Below are positions 23,544 to 32,204 of a stretch of DNA of 42,984 nucleotides, one piece after another. The DNA is taken from assembly GCA_965262775.1 (NCBI GenBank), contig CBDHFT010000003.1:1-42984 (forward strand), in the 5' to 3' direction. Position 1 is the first letter of the stretch; every line of letters begins with the position of its first letter. The notes beneath the pieces are model-generated. The model saw nothing but the letters and a program-made list of their open reading frames with translations, had not been told where the DNA came from and searched no databases. Source of the DNA: JASGCL01 sp965262775 (GTDB lineage Bacteria > Pseudomonadota > Alphaproteobacteria > JASGCL01). The translations under genes were made by a program, and so were the position numbers.

Positions 23544-25289
23544 TTAGCGTAATTCTTTTTTCCATTCAATAGCCATTATTTCGCCCGCGTTTTCCATCAC
23601 TTGGCAAAATGTTTTAACCAGGGCAAGGCGCGCCGCGGTTAGCAGTTTATTATTATTTTGCAGAAATTTCAAGTCGCTGTCATCGCGCCCCGCGGTCCAC
23701 AGTTGGTGAAAACATGCCGCCAGTTCGGTGAGATAAAATACCAAACGATGAGCCTCGGCAAGGCGTGCCGCCCTTTCCAACATATGGGGAAACTCCGCCA
23801 TTTTTTTTATCATCGATAATTCCAAAGGATGGGTAATTAATTTACCGGCTTCGGCCGATATATCGGGTTGCAAGCCTGGGAATTCTTTTTCTATCATACC
23901 CATCAGCGAATGGGCGCGGGCATAACCGTAATGCAAATAAAAAACGGGATTTTCGCGTTTGGTTGCTTTTACTTCTTCGTAATCGAAATCCATTTGCGTA
24001 TCGGGGCGACGCGACAACAAATATATGCGCAACGAATCGGCACCGACCGCCGCCACCACGTCGCGCAACATGATAAAATTGCCCGCGCGTTTTGACATTT
24101 TTAATGGCACGCCATTTTCCATGAATCGAACCACCTGCATCAACAGGCAGTCCAACCGCGCCCGCCCGTGCGAAACCGCCCGCACCGCCGATGAAATACG
24201 TTTAACATACCCGCCGTGGTCCGCGCCCAACACATCTATCAATCGGGTTGCGCCGCGTTGATGTTTTTCCAAATGATAGGCTATGTCGTTGGCAAAATAA
24301 GTAAATGACCCGTCCGATTTTTGAATGGGCCTATCGGTTTCATCGCCGTCTTGGCTGCTGCGGAATAATTTTTGTGGGCGTGGTTCCCAATCTTCGATGG
24401 TTTTGCCTTTGGGTTTTTCTAAAACGCCTTCATAAATTTTTCCTTCTTTTTCTAATTCGGTTAAGACTTGCTGCACCGTGCCTGCGGCTACCAATTTTTT
24501 TTCGGAAGAAAATACATCATGCTTGATGTGCATATCGGCCAGGTCTTTTTTAATCTCGACCATCATCGCATCGACCGCGTAATTTTTAAAAAAATCCAAC
24601 CATTGTTTTTCTTCCTTATCAATATATTGGTCTTTTATTTTGTCATATAATTCCTGCGCTACAGGAATCAAATAATCCCCTGGGTAACAGCCTGCTGGCA
24701 CTTCGGCTGTTTCGCTTATGCGTCCTGCCTGCTGTTGATAACGAAAATACAGCGACCGTGCCAGGGTATCAATTTGTGAACCCGCATCGTTGATATAATA
24801 TTCGGCGGTGACATCGAAACCCACGGTGCGCAATAACCGCGCCAACACATCGCCCACCACCGCGCCCCGTGCATGACCAACATGCAACGGCCCCGTTGGG
24901 TTGGCGGAAACAAATTCGACATTAACCTTTTCCTCGCCACCAAGGATATTTTTTCCGTAATCTTGGCCCGATTGATTAATAGCCTGTAGCAATTTTTGCC
25001 AATAATCAACCCGCAGGGTGATGTTGATAAACCCCTGCCCCGCCAGCTTAATTTTTTCCACGGTCGGGTCTTTTTGCAATTCATCGATGATGGCTTGGGC
25101 AATTTTTTGTGGCGGCAGGCGCAAAAATTTACTCAAGCCCATGGCCGCGTTGCAAGACACATCGCCAAAATTTTCTTCTTTCGGCCTTTCAACTTGGAAC
25201 CCAGGAATTGTTTTTTCATCAACCTCAAAAATCTGGCTGATGATATTTTTTATTTTGTGATGCAATTCAGCAAAAACATTAACCTTCAT
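23544..25289 (-). CDS. argS: Arginyl-tRNA synthetase
   Basis: Class I aminoacyl-tRNA synthetase charging tRNA-Arg. In the 581 residues the HIGH motif appears as SANPTGPLHVGHARGAVVGD (about 129-148), a YINDAGSQ stretch follows, and the second signature is LKMSKRAGNFI (about 400). The C-terminal DALR anticodon-binding domain begins around residue 450 (FYLHYGYARAHS). The length is normal. AAGGTAGATAC precedes the ATG at 25289. It starts 19 bp after the adenine methyltransferase gene. Confidence 0.98.
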   Translation of the reverse strand: MKVNVFAELHHKIKNIISQIFEVDEKTIPGFQVERPKEENFGDVSCNAAMGLSKFLRLPPQKIAQAIIDELQKDPTVEKIKLAGQGFINITLRVDYWQKLLQAINQSGQDYGKNILGGEEKVNVEFVSANPTGPLHVGHARGAVVGDVLARLLRTVGFDVTAEYYINDAGSQIDTLARSLYFRYQQQAGRISETAEVPAGCYPGDYLIPVAQELYDKIKDQYIDKEEKQWLDFFKNYAVDAMMVEIKKDLADMHIKHDVFSSEKKLVAAGTVQQVLTELEKEGKIYEGVLEKPKGKTIEDWEPRPQKLFRSSQDGDETDRPIQKSDGSFTYFANDIAYHLEKHQRGATRLIDVLGADHGGYVKRISSAVRAVSHGRARLDCLLMQVVRFMENGVPLKMSKRAGNFIMLRDVVAAVGADSLRIYLLSRRPDTQMDFDYEEVKATKRENPVFYLHYGYARAHSLMGMIEKEFPGLQPDISAEAGKLITHPLELSMIKKMAEFPHMLERAARLAEAHRLVFYLTELAACFHQLWTAGRDDSDLKFLQNNNKLLTAARLALVKTFCQVMENAGEIMAIEWKKELR

Positions 25290-25308
25290 GTATCTACCTT
25301 TCCCATTA

Positions 25309-26559
25309 TTATTTTTCTATTAAAAACAAAAATTCTTTGTGTGGTTCTTCGGCGGGCTGCCATGGCCTATTGTTTGTTATATCCTTAGTTATATTTTTTG
25401 TCCATTCGTTTGTCCATGTCATCCCCGCCATGATATTTTTGCGATAATCGATTGCTATAATTTTTTTTAATTTTCCTGCCTGGCCTATGGCCGCGTGTAA
25501 TTCTTCGGCGGTGGCACGCCCGCCCGAACTGTAAGACAACAAAATATATTTGGCGCGGGTTTTCAATAACAATTTTTTAATGGCTTCCACCGCAATAAAA
25601 TTGCCCATCTCATCTTTTCTAAATTCTTCAAACACCGAACCTGTCATTTTGTCTGACGAATCGTGGCGCCGCCCCGCCTTGCCAAAAACTTTGGGACGGT
25701 CGTTCAAAATAATAGTGGTCCATAGGTGATAATAGGCGGCGTAGCGCACGCGCGACGGCGGCATTTTTTCATTGTTCGAACCATAGGGCGGGTCGAAATA
25801 GGCAAGGTCAACTTCCTTTTCTTGGATAACATCAAAAATATCTTTTCTTTTTACTTCGTGGTTTTTATCGCCATTTTCTTCGCATGCTAATAATTGCGGC
25901 AATTTCATCTGCATCGTTTTATAAGACCGCGCCGACCATTGATGAAGGTAAGAAACCTGATGCCCCAGCGTGCTATCAACGGCGTCCATCGCGTAAATCA
26001 AACTGGTCAACAACACCGCCCTTTCAACTTTGTCCAATTGCCATTTATCAATTTCTTCCCTTATGGCGTCTAATTTCATGGTGTTGTGTTTTTGCCATGG
26101 TTTTTTTATTTCATGAATATCACCGCCATAATGTTGTGAAAACCAACCCGCGATGGGTTTCAGGTTGTTCAATTCGTCCAGCATGGCTTGGTAATAATTA
26201 CTGCTTTTTTTATTTAACAAATAACAGGTGGCAAAATTTTCTGACCAGGCCGAAATGTCATTGGCGATAACTTGATAACCCTGTTTGGCAAGGGCTTGCG
26301 CAACGCGGGTCGTGCCCGAAAAACCATCCAACACCGTTTTGGGTTTTAAACCATTAACCAACGATAATATCTGGGGCAACAATTTTTTCTTAGACCCCGT
26401 GTATTTTATTCCTTCGGTGGGGGGGCATTCTTGCCTAAAATAATCCCCGCCATGAGAGCCAGGAATTAGGAACTTATTTTTCTGGCCGTTGATTGGAAGT
26501 GAAGATGTTGGCACTACTTTATCCATAAATATAATATTTTCTATTATCCTACGATTCAT
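25309..26559 (-). CDS. D12-class N6-adenine DNA methyltransferase
   Basis: Transfers a methyl group from SAM to adenine N6 in a specific DNA sequence. The 416 residues have IKYTGSKKKLLPQIL (motif X), LDGFSGTTRVAQALAKQGY (motif I, SAM binding), VIANDISAW (motif II), and LAYFDPPYGSN (motif IV, catalytic DPPY), followed by RYAAYYHLW; this order is class alpha (D12). The target sequence is unknown. It heads the run MTase-argS-SPOR-nagZ-scpA-scpB-pdxJ-tsaB-rimI. Its codon use resembles the operon, so it is not obviously recent. No classical restriction endonuclease is adjacent; the divergent DUF3800 gene is the only candidate partner. The start may be 26559 or the inner ATG at 26526; neither has a clear ribosome-binding site. 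Confidence 0.88.
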   Translation of the reverse strand: MNRRIIENIIFMDKVVPTSSLPINGQKNKFLIPGSHGGDYFRQECPPTEGIKYTGSKKKLLPQILSLVNGLKPKTVLDGFSGTTRVAQALAKQGYQVIANDISAWSENFATCYLLNKKSSNYYQAMLDELNNLKPIAGWFSQHYGGDIHEIKKPWQKHNTMKLDAIREEIDKWQLDKVERAVLLTSLIYAMDAVDSTLGHQVSYLHQWSARSYKTMQMKLPQLLACEENGDKNHEVKRKDIFDVIQEKEVDLAYFDPPYGSNNEKMPPSRVRYAAYYHLWTTIILNDRPKVFGKAGRRHDSSDKMTGSVFEEFRKDEMGNFIAVEAIKKLLLKTRAKYILLSYSSGGRATAEELHAAIGQAGKLKKIIAIDYRKNIMAGMTWTNEWTKNITKDITNNRPWQPAEEPHKEFLFLIEK

Positions 26560-26659
26560 TTTTTTTTACAATAATTTCTTACCCTGCGGTTATATCGCCA
26601 TTGTTAATGTTTATTTATAATATATTGACTTGTTATCTCGCGTTTTGATAGTTAGAAAC

Positions 26660-27436
26660 ATGAAAAAATATCGCCTCTATATTGATGAAAGTGGTTCTCC
26701 TAATCTTAATACAAACCAAAGTTCTGCGATAGCTCACAAATATCTTTGTTTATTAGGAATAATTATTAAGAATGATAATTATAAATATTTGTCTGAAAAG
26801 TGGGAAGAGATGAGGGGGTTATTCTTAGAGGATGTAGATGATAAACCCATTTTTCATTATACTGATGTCGTTGCTGCTAAAAAATATTTTGCAAAATTAA
26901 AAACGGATATAAAGATAAAAGAACAATTCAATGAATTATATTTGGACTTTTGTTATAGCGCGGATATATCGTTAATATCTGTGACGCTAGACAAAAATCG
27001 GCATTTTAATACCTACAAAGATATTGGCTTCCCAGCCTATGGCTATTGTTTAGAAGTTTTATTAGAAAGATATGTACGTTTTTTACAAGAGCACAATGCT
27101 ACGGGCGATATTATGATAGAACAAAGGGGGCGGAAAGAAGACAGAGCCTTGCAATCTCATTATGCTAGCCTCTATGCTTCAGGAACAAAACACGCGTCGC
27201 TGAAATCACATATTTCTTCAAAAGAGCTTAAGATAAGGCGTAAAGAGGACAGAATTGTTGGTTTAGAAATTTCGGATATGTTGGCGACTGCCATCAAACA
27301 TTATACACTTGCTGAATATGCAATAATTCCTTCGTTAAACGACAACTTTACTTTAAAAGTAATAAATAAAATTAAAAGCAAAATAAAAGCGGATGCCGAT
27401 GGAAGCATAAAAGGTTATGGCATAAAAATGTTATAA
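26660..27436 (+). CDS. DUF3800-domain protein, putative RNase H-like nuclease
   Basis: 258 residues from the ATG at 26660; a TTG at 26630 would add ten. The N-terminus YRLYIDESGSPN is the DUF3800 signature (acidic pair on the first strand). Further acidic positions are IFHYTDVVA, GDIMIEQRGRKEDRALQ and VGLEISDMLATAIKHY near the C-terminus, the pattern of an RNase H-type metal site. The family is biochemically poorly defined and often occurs on mobile or defence-related DNA. This gene is clearly richer in A and T than its neighbours and uses codons such as TTA, AGA and ATA more freely, so horizontal gain is likely. It is divergent from the methyltransferase, 100 bp apart. Confidence 0.8.
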   Translation: MKKYRLYIDESGSPNLNTNQSSAIAHKYLCLLGIIIKNDNYKYLSEKWEEMRGLFLEDVDDKPIFHYTDVVAAKKYFAKLKTDIKIKEQFNELYLDFCYSADISLISVTLDKNRHFNTYKDIGFPAYGYCLEVLLERYVRFLQEHNATGDIMIEQRGRKEDRALQSHYASLYASGTKHASLKSHISSKELKIRRKEDRIVGLEISDMLATAIKHYTLAEYAIIPSLNDNFTLKVINKIKSKIKADADGSIKGYGIKML

Positions 27437-27441
27437 CAAAC

Positions 27442-27465
27442 AAAAAAGCCAGCAAATTGCTGGCT
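27442..27465 (-). terminator. Rho-independent terminator of the yajC-secDF-Mth938 operon
   Basis: AGCCAGCAA (27447-27455) and TTGCTGGCT (27457-27465) are perfect inverse complements around a single base, giving a 7-bp stem with a 5-nt loop. Read on the minus strand the stem is followed by six T (27442-27447). It lies about 95 bp after the Mth938-domain stop codon and six bases after the convergent DUF3800 stop. Confidence 0.75.
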
Positions 27466-27494
27466 AGTTTGCAGTGGTCAAAGACACACCCCCC

Positions 27495-27512
27495 TTCACC
27501 ATTAATGGTGAA
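27495..27512. repeat. Perfect 18-bp palindrome
   Basis: TTCACCATTAATGGTGAA reads identically on both strands. It lies between two convergent genes, 48 bp from the Mth938 stop codon. It could be a second terminator hairpin (no U-run on the minus side, weak TTGTTAT on the plus side) or a protein-binding site. Confidence 0.7.
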
Positions 27513-27559
27513 TTGTTATCATTCTAGCATTTCTTATTTATATTGTAAAGATGTTTTCT

Positions 27560-27943
27560 TCATGCCGCCAACAACAGGGCCGCGGCAAGCCGCCCTTCCG
27601 CAATAGCAATTTGATAGGTTCGCGCCGCGGCGGGGGTCGCCATCCATTCAACACCATTGACCAAGCTTTGCCATTTGTCGCGTTCTAATTTTCCTGGCCT
27701 CATCATTTTTTGTCCTGTGCCCATCAACAACAATTCACATTTCAATGGCAAGAGTGGGATAATATCGACCAATTTGATATCCAAAAATTCTTTGTACGTA
27801 ATCGGCACCACACCGTCGGGTTTAATAAAAATACCGCCGCGCCATGGTTGCTCCTGCCCCTTGTTATCCTTAATAACAAAACCGCCACCGCCGTAAGAAC
27901 TGATGGCAAACTTCCCCTCACTTGAAAGCGGTAAAATATCCAT
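27560..27943 (-). CDS. Mth938-domain protein (DUF498, NDUFAF3-like)
   Basis: 127-residue soluble protein with ISSYGGGGFVIKDNKG, GVVPITYKEFLDIKL and ELLLMGTGQKMMRP, then VEWMATPAAARTYQIAIAEGRLAAALLLAA, the normal Mth938 arrangement. The mitochondrial relative NDUFAF3 assists complex I assembly; the bacterial role is not settled. In alphaproteobacteria this gene regularly follows secD-secF, as it does here (64 bp after secF), which supports the assignment. Confidence 0.92.
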   Translation of the reverse strand: MDILPLSSEGKFAISSYGGGGFVIKDNKGQEQPWRGGIFIKPDGVVPITYKEFLDIKLVDIIPLLPLKCELLLMGTGQKMMRPGKLERDKWQSLVNGVEWMATPAAARTYQIAIAEGRLAAALLLAA

Positions 27944-28007
27944 AGGTCAATGTTTAAAACCAACCCAAGTCAAAAGCAATGGTTTTTTGACGGCGAATTT
28001 GGCGCGT

Positions 28008-28931
28008 CTATTTCTTCACAAAGAAATCACCATAGCCGTCTTTATCCTTGGCATTTTTGGGGCGGAAGTAAGCCACCACGGGCAGGGATAGGGCTATCGA
28101 AGAATAGGTGCCAAAAATAATACCAAACACCATGACAATACCAAAACCCTGGATGGCTGCACCACCAAACAGGGCCAGGGCCAACATCGACGCCAGGGTA
28201 GTCAAAGAAGTTAAGACGGTGCGCGATAACGTAGCGTTGATAGAAAGATTCATCAATTCATTAAGCGGCTTGTTGGGGGTAAGGCGAATATTTTCACGCA
28301 GCCTGTCATAAATAACCACCGTGTCATTGATAGAATAACCAGCAATGGTCAGCAATGCCGCCACCGAAACCAAATTAAATTCTAACCCCCACAGGGAAAA
28401 TAACCCCACCGTCGCCACGACATCGTGAAACAACGAAAGCATACCCCCCAGCGCAAATTGCCATTCAAACCGCAACCAAACATAAACAAATATCATCATC
28501 AAACCCGCCAGCACCGCCCACACCGCCGAACGTTTTAATTCTTCCCCCACCACGGGTCCCACGGTTTCAACACGGCGATATTCACTGACCGATGCGCCAT
28601 AGATATTTTTTGCCTGTTGCAGCAAAGCCTCGGGCGAGGCAACCTCGTCCTTATCCATATGCACCAACAAAACATCGGCCGCGCCAAATTCTTGAAGCGA
28701 ATAGGATTTCACAGGCAATTGCGCCGTTTTTGCCCGAATGTCGGCAATGGTTACCCCAGGCGCGGTTTTGATTTCAAGCAACACCCCTCCTTTGAAATCG
28801 ATGCCATAATTTAATCCCTTCGCAAAAAATAAAATAACCGAAATAACAATAATACTCACCGCCAAGCCAACATGCAACGGGCGGTATTTAATAAAATCAA
28901 AACGATGATGGGCGCGTAATTTGTTCCACAT
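28008..28931 (-). CDS. secF: Protein translocase subunit SecF
   Basis: Inner-membrane partner of SecD that uses proton motive force to aid export through SecYEG. The 307 residues show YGIDFKGGVLLEIKT in the first periplasmic domain, ALFHDVVATVGLFSL-type sequence (here LFHDVVATVGLFSLWG) and TIAGYSINDTVVIYDRLREN, with six predicted helices. It starts 15 bp after secD. Confidence 0.97.
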   Translation of the reverse strand: MWNKLRAHHRFDFIKYRPLHVGLAVSIIVISVILFFAKGLNYGIDFKGGVLLEIKTAPGVTIADIRAKTAQLPVKSYSLQEFGAADVLLVHMDKDEVASPEALLQQAKNIYGASVSEYRRVETVGPVVGEELKRSAVWAVLAGLMMIFVYVWLRFEWQFALGGMLSLFHDVVATVGLFSLWGLEFNLVSVAALLTIAGYSINDTVVIYDRLRENIRLTPNKPLNELMNLSINATLSRTVLTSLTTLASMLALALFGGAAIQGFGIVMVFGIIFGTYSSIALSLPVVAYFRPKNAKDKDGYGDFFVKK

Positions 28932-28946
28932 GGTTATTTTTCTTTC

Positions 28947-30509
28947 TTAAAATCCTAAGGTTTTTGGGTTAAATTTTCTTATCCACCACACCACCAACAT
29001 ACGCGTCACCATGATGGCTGAAAAAAGCGAGGTAATAATTCCCAAGGTTAAAGACAAAGCAAAACCCTTGATAGGGCCTGAACCAAAAACAAACAACAAC
29101 AGGGTGCTAAATAAATTGGTCAAATGGCTGTCCCAAATGGTAGCGAAGGCCATGTTGAAACCATCGTGCCAACTGGTCACCACCGACTTGCCGCGCAAGA
29201 ATTCTTCTTTGGCGCGTTCATATATCAAAACATTGGCATCCACGGCTATGCCCATGGTTAACACAATGCCCGCAATACCAGGCAGAGTAAGGGTGGAATG
29301 AAACGCCGTCATGATACCCACCAACAATAACAAATTCCCGACCAAGGCAATGCCCGCAAACAAGCCAGGCAAACGATAAATAACCACCATCACCGACAAA
29401 ACGGCAATGAACCCTATCAACGACGCCAATTGCCCCGCGCGAATACTATCGGCGCCCAACCCCGCACCCACGCTGCGTTCTTCCAATATCTTCAATGGTG
29501 CGGGCAATGCCCCCGCCTTAAGCAACAAAGCCAATTGATTGGTTTCCGCGGTGGTGAAATTGCCGGTGATAATACCGCTGCCGCCCGTGATGGGTTGGCG
29601 GATATTGGGCGCGCTAATAATCTTGCCATCCAAAACAATAAAAAGCGGCTTGCCAACATTGTCGGTGGTGGCCTGGCCAAATGCCCTTGCCCCTGCCCCC
29701 GAAAAACGAAAACTCACCACGGGTTGCCCTTCAGAAAATGACGCCGCGGCATCTTCCAAATCATCGCCGCCCACCACGGGGGTAACGGCCAGGGCATAAC
29801 CAACCCCCGTCGCATCATAAAAAGTAATGCTGGGTTGCCCTGGTTTATTGGGAAGGTAAAAAGATAACTTGGCGGTTTTACCAATCGCCACTTTCAAATT
29901 TTCTGGGTTGGCTTCGCCTGGCACCTGCACCATCAGGCGGTTGTTGCCCTGGGGCGATACTGCGGCTTCCTTATTGCCGAGGGCGTCGACCCGCCGACGG
30001 ACAATGTTTGCGGCTTGATCCTGCAATTGCTTCACCAACTGGGCGCGGCCTGCCTCCCCATAGGATAATAAGAAAACATCGCCATTTTTGGTAATGGTGA
30101 TAAGCGATTTGCTGGCCCCACCAAGCGCGGGCAAGGCGGCGGGAGCAAATTGTTTTTGCAATAATTTATAAACAGCATCATTGTCGTTGGGGCGCACCGT
30201 CAAACGAACCGCCTTATCATCATGGCTTAGGGTTAAATAACCCAAACCATTTTGCTGAATATTGTTTCTTACATCGTCTTCAAGGCGGGCGATTTTTTCT
30301 TTAATAAATTGATCGCTATCTATTTCCAATAACAAATAAGCACCACCCTTTAGGTCAAGGCCAAGATTCATGGTCGAGCCCAAGGCAAAAAATTCTTTGG
30401 CGTTTTTATTTTGTAAGCTGGGAACAAAATTGGGCAGGGTGTAAAGCAAGGCAATGGCCAGGGTGACAAACACCATTATTCTTTTCCAAAGCGGGTAATC
30501 AAGCACCAT
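28947..30509 (-). CDS. secD: Protein translocase subunit SecD
   Basis: 520 residues with six membrane helices and a large periplasmic domain. MNLGLDLKGGAYLLLEID begins the P1 domain, RRRVDALGNKEAAVSPQG and NRLMVQVPG follow, and IVLTMGIAVDANVLIYERAKEE is the conserved helix with Asp used in proton coupling. KGFALSLTLGIITSLFSAIMVTR ends the last helices. Order yajC-secD-secF is conserved. Confidence 0.97.
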   Translation of the reverse strand: MVLDYPLWKRIMVFVTLAIALLYTLPNFVPSLQNKNAKEFFALGSTMNLGLDLKGGAYLLLEIDSDQFIKEKIARLEDDVRNNIQQNGLGYLTLSHDDKAVRLTVRPNDNDAVYKLLQKQFAPAALPALGGASKSLITITKNGDVFLLSYGEAGRAQLVKQLQDQAANIVRRRVDALGNKEAAVSPQGNNRLMVQVPGEANPENLKVAIGKTAKLSFYLPNKPGQPSITFYDATGVGYALAVTPVVGGDDLEDAAASFSEGQPVVSFRFSGAGARAFGQATTDNVGKPLFIVLDGKIISAPNIRQPITGGSGIITGNFTTAETNQLALLLKAGALPAPLKILEERSVGAGLGADSIRAGQLASLIGFIAVLSVMVVIYRLPGLFAGIALVGNLLLLVGIMTAFHSTLTLPGIAGIVLTMGIAVDANVLIYERAKEEFLRGKSVVTSWHDGFNMAFATIWDSHLTNLFSTLLLFVFGSGPIKGFALSLTLGIITSLFSAIMVTRMLVVWWIRKFNPKTLGF

Positions 30510-30584
30510 GAAAACAAACCAACTATTTTATTATATTTTTTTCTTCCAAAGTTTTTTATATTTTAAAAGAAAAACAGGCAGTAT

Positions 30585-30998
30585 TTATTTTTTTGTCGAT
30601 TTGGCGGCGGCAACGGGTTTGTTAAGCACATCGGCCAACATGTTTTTGGCAACCTTCACCTTCACGCCCGAGGCTATTTCGACCTCAACCCTTGTTTCGT
30701 CAACAATTTGCGATACCTTGCCATAGACGCCCGACGACAAAATAACGTCATCGCCCTTTTTTACTGCCGCGACCAAGGCTTGGTGTTCTTTTTGTTTTTT
30801 CATCTGTGGGCGAATTAACAAAAACCAAAAGACACCAAAAATAAGCACCAAGGGCAACAATTGCAACATGGCGCCAGGCACGCCACCCGTTGGGGTTTGC
30901 GCCGCGGCAACCCCCGCGAAACCACCACCAACCGAAAGGGTCAGCAATGATACGGTTGAAAATGTGCGCAGGAAATTTTTATTATTTGTTTGGGTCAT
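30585..30998 (-). CDS. yajC: Preprotein translocase subunit YajC
   Basis: Small single-pass partner of SecDF. In 137 residues the core is LPLVLIFGVFWFLLIRPQMKK (given in part) then VKKGDDVILSSGVYGKV. Unusually, about 40 residues that look like a signal peptide or second helix (TFSTVSLLTLSVGGGFAGVAAAQ) precede the core. AAGGAT lies ahead of the ATG at 30998. It is separated from secD by 75 bp, wider than the other gaps in the operon. Confidence 0.95.
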   Translation of the reverse strand: MTQTNNKNFLRTFSTVSLLTLSVGGGFAGVAAAQTPTGGVPGAMLQLLPLVLIFGVFWFLLIRPQMKKQKEHQALVAAVKKGDDVILSSGVYGKVSQIVDETRVEVEIASGVKVKVAKNMLADVLNKPVAAAKSTKK

Positions 30999-31136
30999 TT
31001 TTTTAATCCTTTTCTTATGGGGGTGGTTTTTTTAGCCATTTATTATTATTTTGATGAAGCAAATTACTAACCCAAAAAACAACAAAAATCTAGCAAAAAA
31101 GAATCATTCGGGGTAAATAAAGCAAGGCAAAGATTG

Positions 31137-32204
31137 ATGAACAAAACTAAACCAAAAACTAAACCCCAAAATAAAGCCCAAAATAAAGCCCTGGTATCGG
31201 TTATCATACCTGCTTTTAATGCGGCCCCGACTATTGGGCGGGCGATAGAATCCATCTTGGCACAAACTTATCAGCCTGTTGAAATAATTATTGTTAATGA
31301 CAAATCGACCGACAACACGCTCGATATTATTGCATCCTATCAAAAAAATAAAAAGCAAATAAGAATAATAAATCACGCCAAAAATTTGGGGGTCGGGGCC
31401 AGCCGACAAAGCGGGGTAGCCAATGCCAAAGGTGATTATATTTTATGGCAAGACGCCGATGATTATTCGCCGCCCCAACGTTTGGAAATATTATTACGAT
31501 ACCTGGAAAAGGAAAAAAATATAGCGGCGGCGGGTAGCAATTTTTATATGATGCGCGATTCGCATCATTCGCCAACCACAAATAACCCGCGCCCAAAAAT
31601 GGGCAAGCCCACCACCCCGACGGTAAACAAAAACACACCCCATTTCCTGATCCATTTTCCCACCCTGTTGGTGAGGAAGGAGGTTTACCTTACGGCACCT
31701 TATCGCCCCCTGCGCCAAGCGGAAGATGCCGATTGGTGTTATAGGTTATTAGAAAAAAATGGTGTGATAAAAAATCTTGCCCAGCCGCTTTATTATTATT
31801 ACAAACATCGCACTGGCTTAACCCGCCAGCAGTTCGAAAAATTTGTTTTTGGCATGATGGTAAGACTAGCCGCCACGGCGCGCCGCAACAACCTAATCGA
31901 CCCCCTCAAGGATCCATTGCGCCAAGCCAAGGCCATCACCGTTCATGATTTTGCGCGATTGTATGATAAAGAATATTACCCGTTTTTAAAAAAACCTATC
32001 AGCCAAGAAATAAATTGGTTCTTGCTGGAAAATATAAGGCAGGCTCTCACCCGCCCGTGGTTTGCTTATAAAAATATTTATGCTATCGCCCGCTTTGTTG
32101 GCTTAGCGGGCAGGCAACATTTTTTGCTAACCGCGTGGTTGTTGATAACGCGTTTGCCACTTAATATTTTCCCCTATATCATCACCCGCAAAATTATTTT
32201 TTAA
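31137..32204 (+). CDS. Family 2 glycosyltransferase
   Basis: GT-A fold enzyme that probably moves a sugar onto an envelope glycan. From the ATG at 31137 (AAGG nine bases upstream; a TTG at 31134 precedes it) it has 355 residues. A Lys/Asn/Gln-rich start leads into SVIIPAFNAAPTIGRAIESILAQTYQPVEIIIVND, and GDYILWQDADDYSPPQR contains the metal-binding DxD motif. The C-terminal third is basic and hydrophobic, possibly membrane-associated. It is divergent from yajC and its 3' end overlaps the desaturase gene by 4 nt. Donor and acceptor are unknown. Confidence 0.9.
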   Translation: MNKTKPKTKPQNKAQNKALVSVIIPAFNAAPTIGRAIESILAQTYQPVEIIIVNDKSTDNTLDIIASYQKNKKQIRIINHAKNLGVGASRQSGVANAKGDYILWQDADDYSPPQRLEILLRYLEKEKNIAAAGSNFYMMRDSHHSPTTNNPRPKMGKPTTPTVNKNTPHFLIHFPTLLVRKEVYLTAPYRPLRQAEDADWCYRLLEKNGVIKNLAQPLYYYYKHRTGLTRQQFEKFVFGMMVRLAATARRNNLIDPLKDPLRQAKAITVHDFARLYDKEYYPFLKKPISQEINWFLLENIRQALTRPWFAYKNIYAIARFVGLAGRQHFLLTAWLLITRLPLNIFPYIITRKIIF

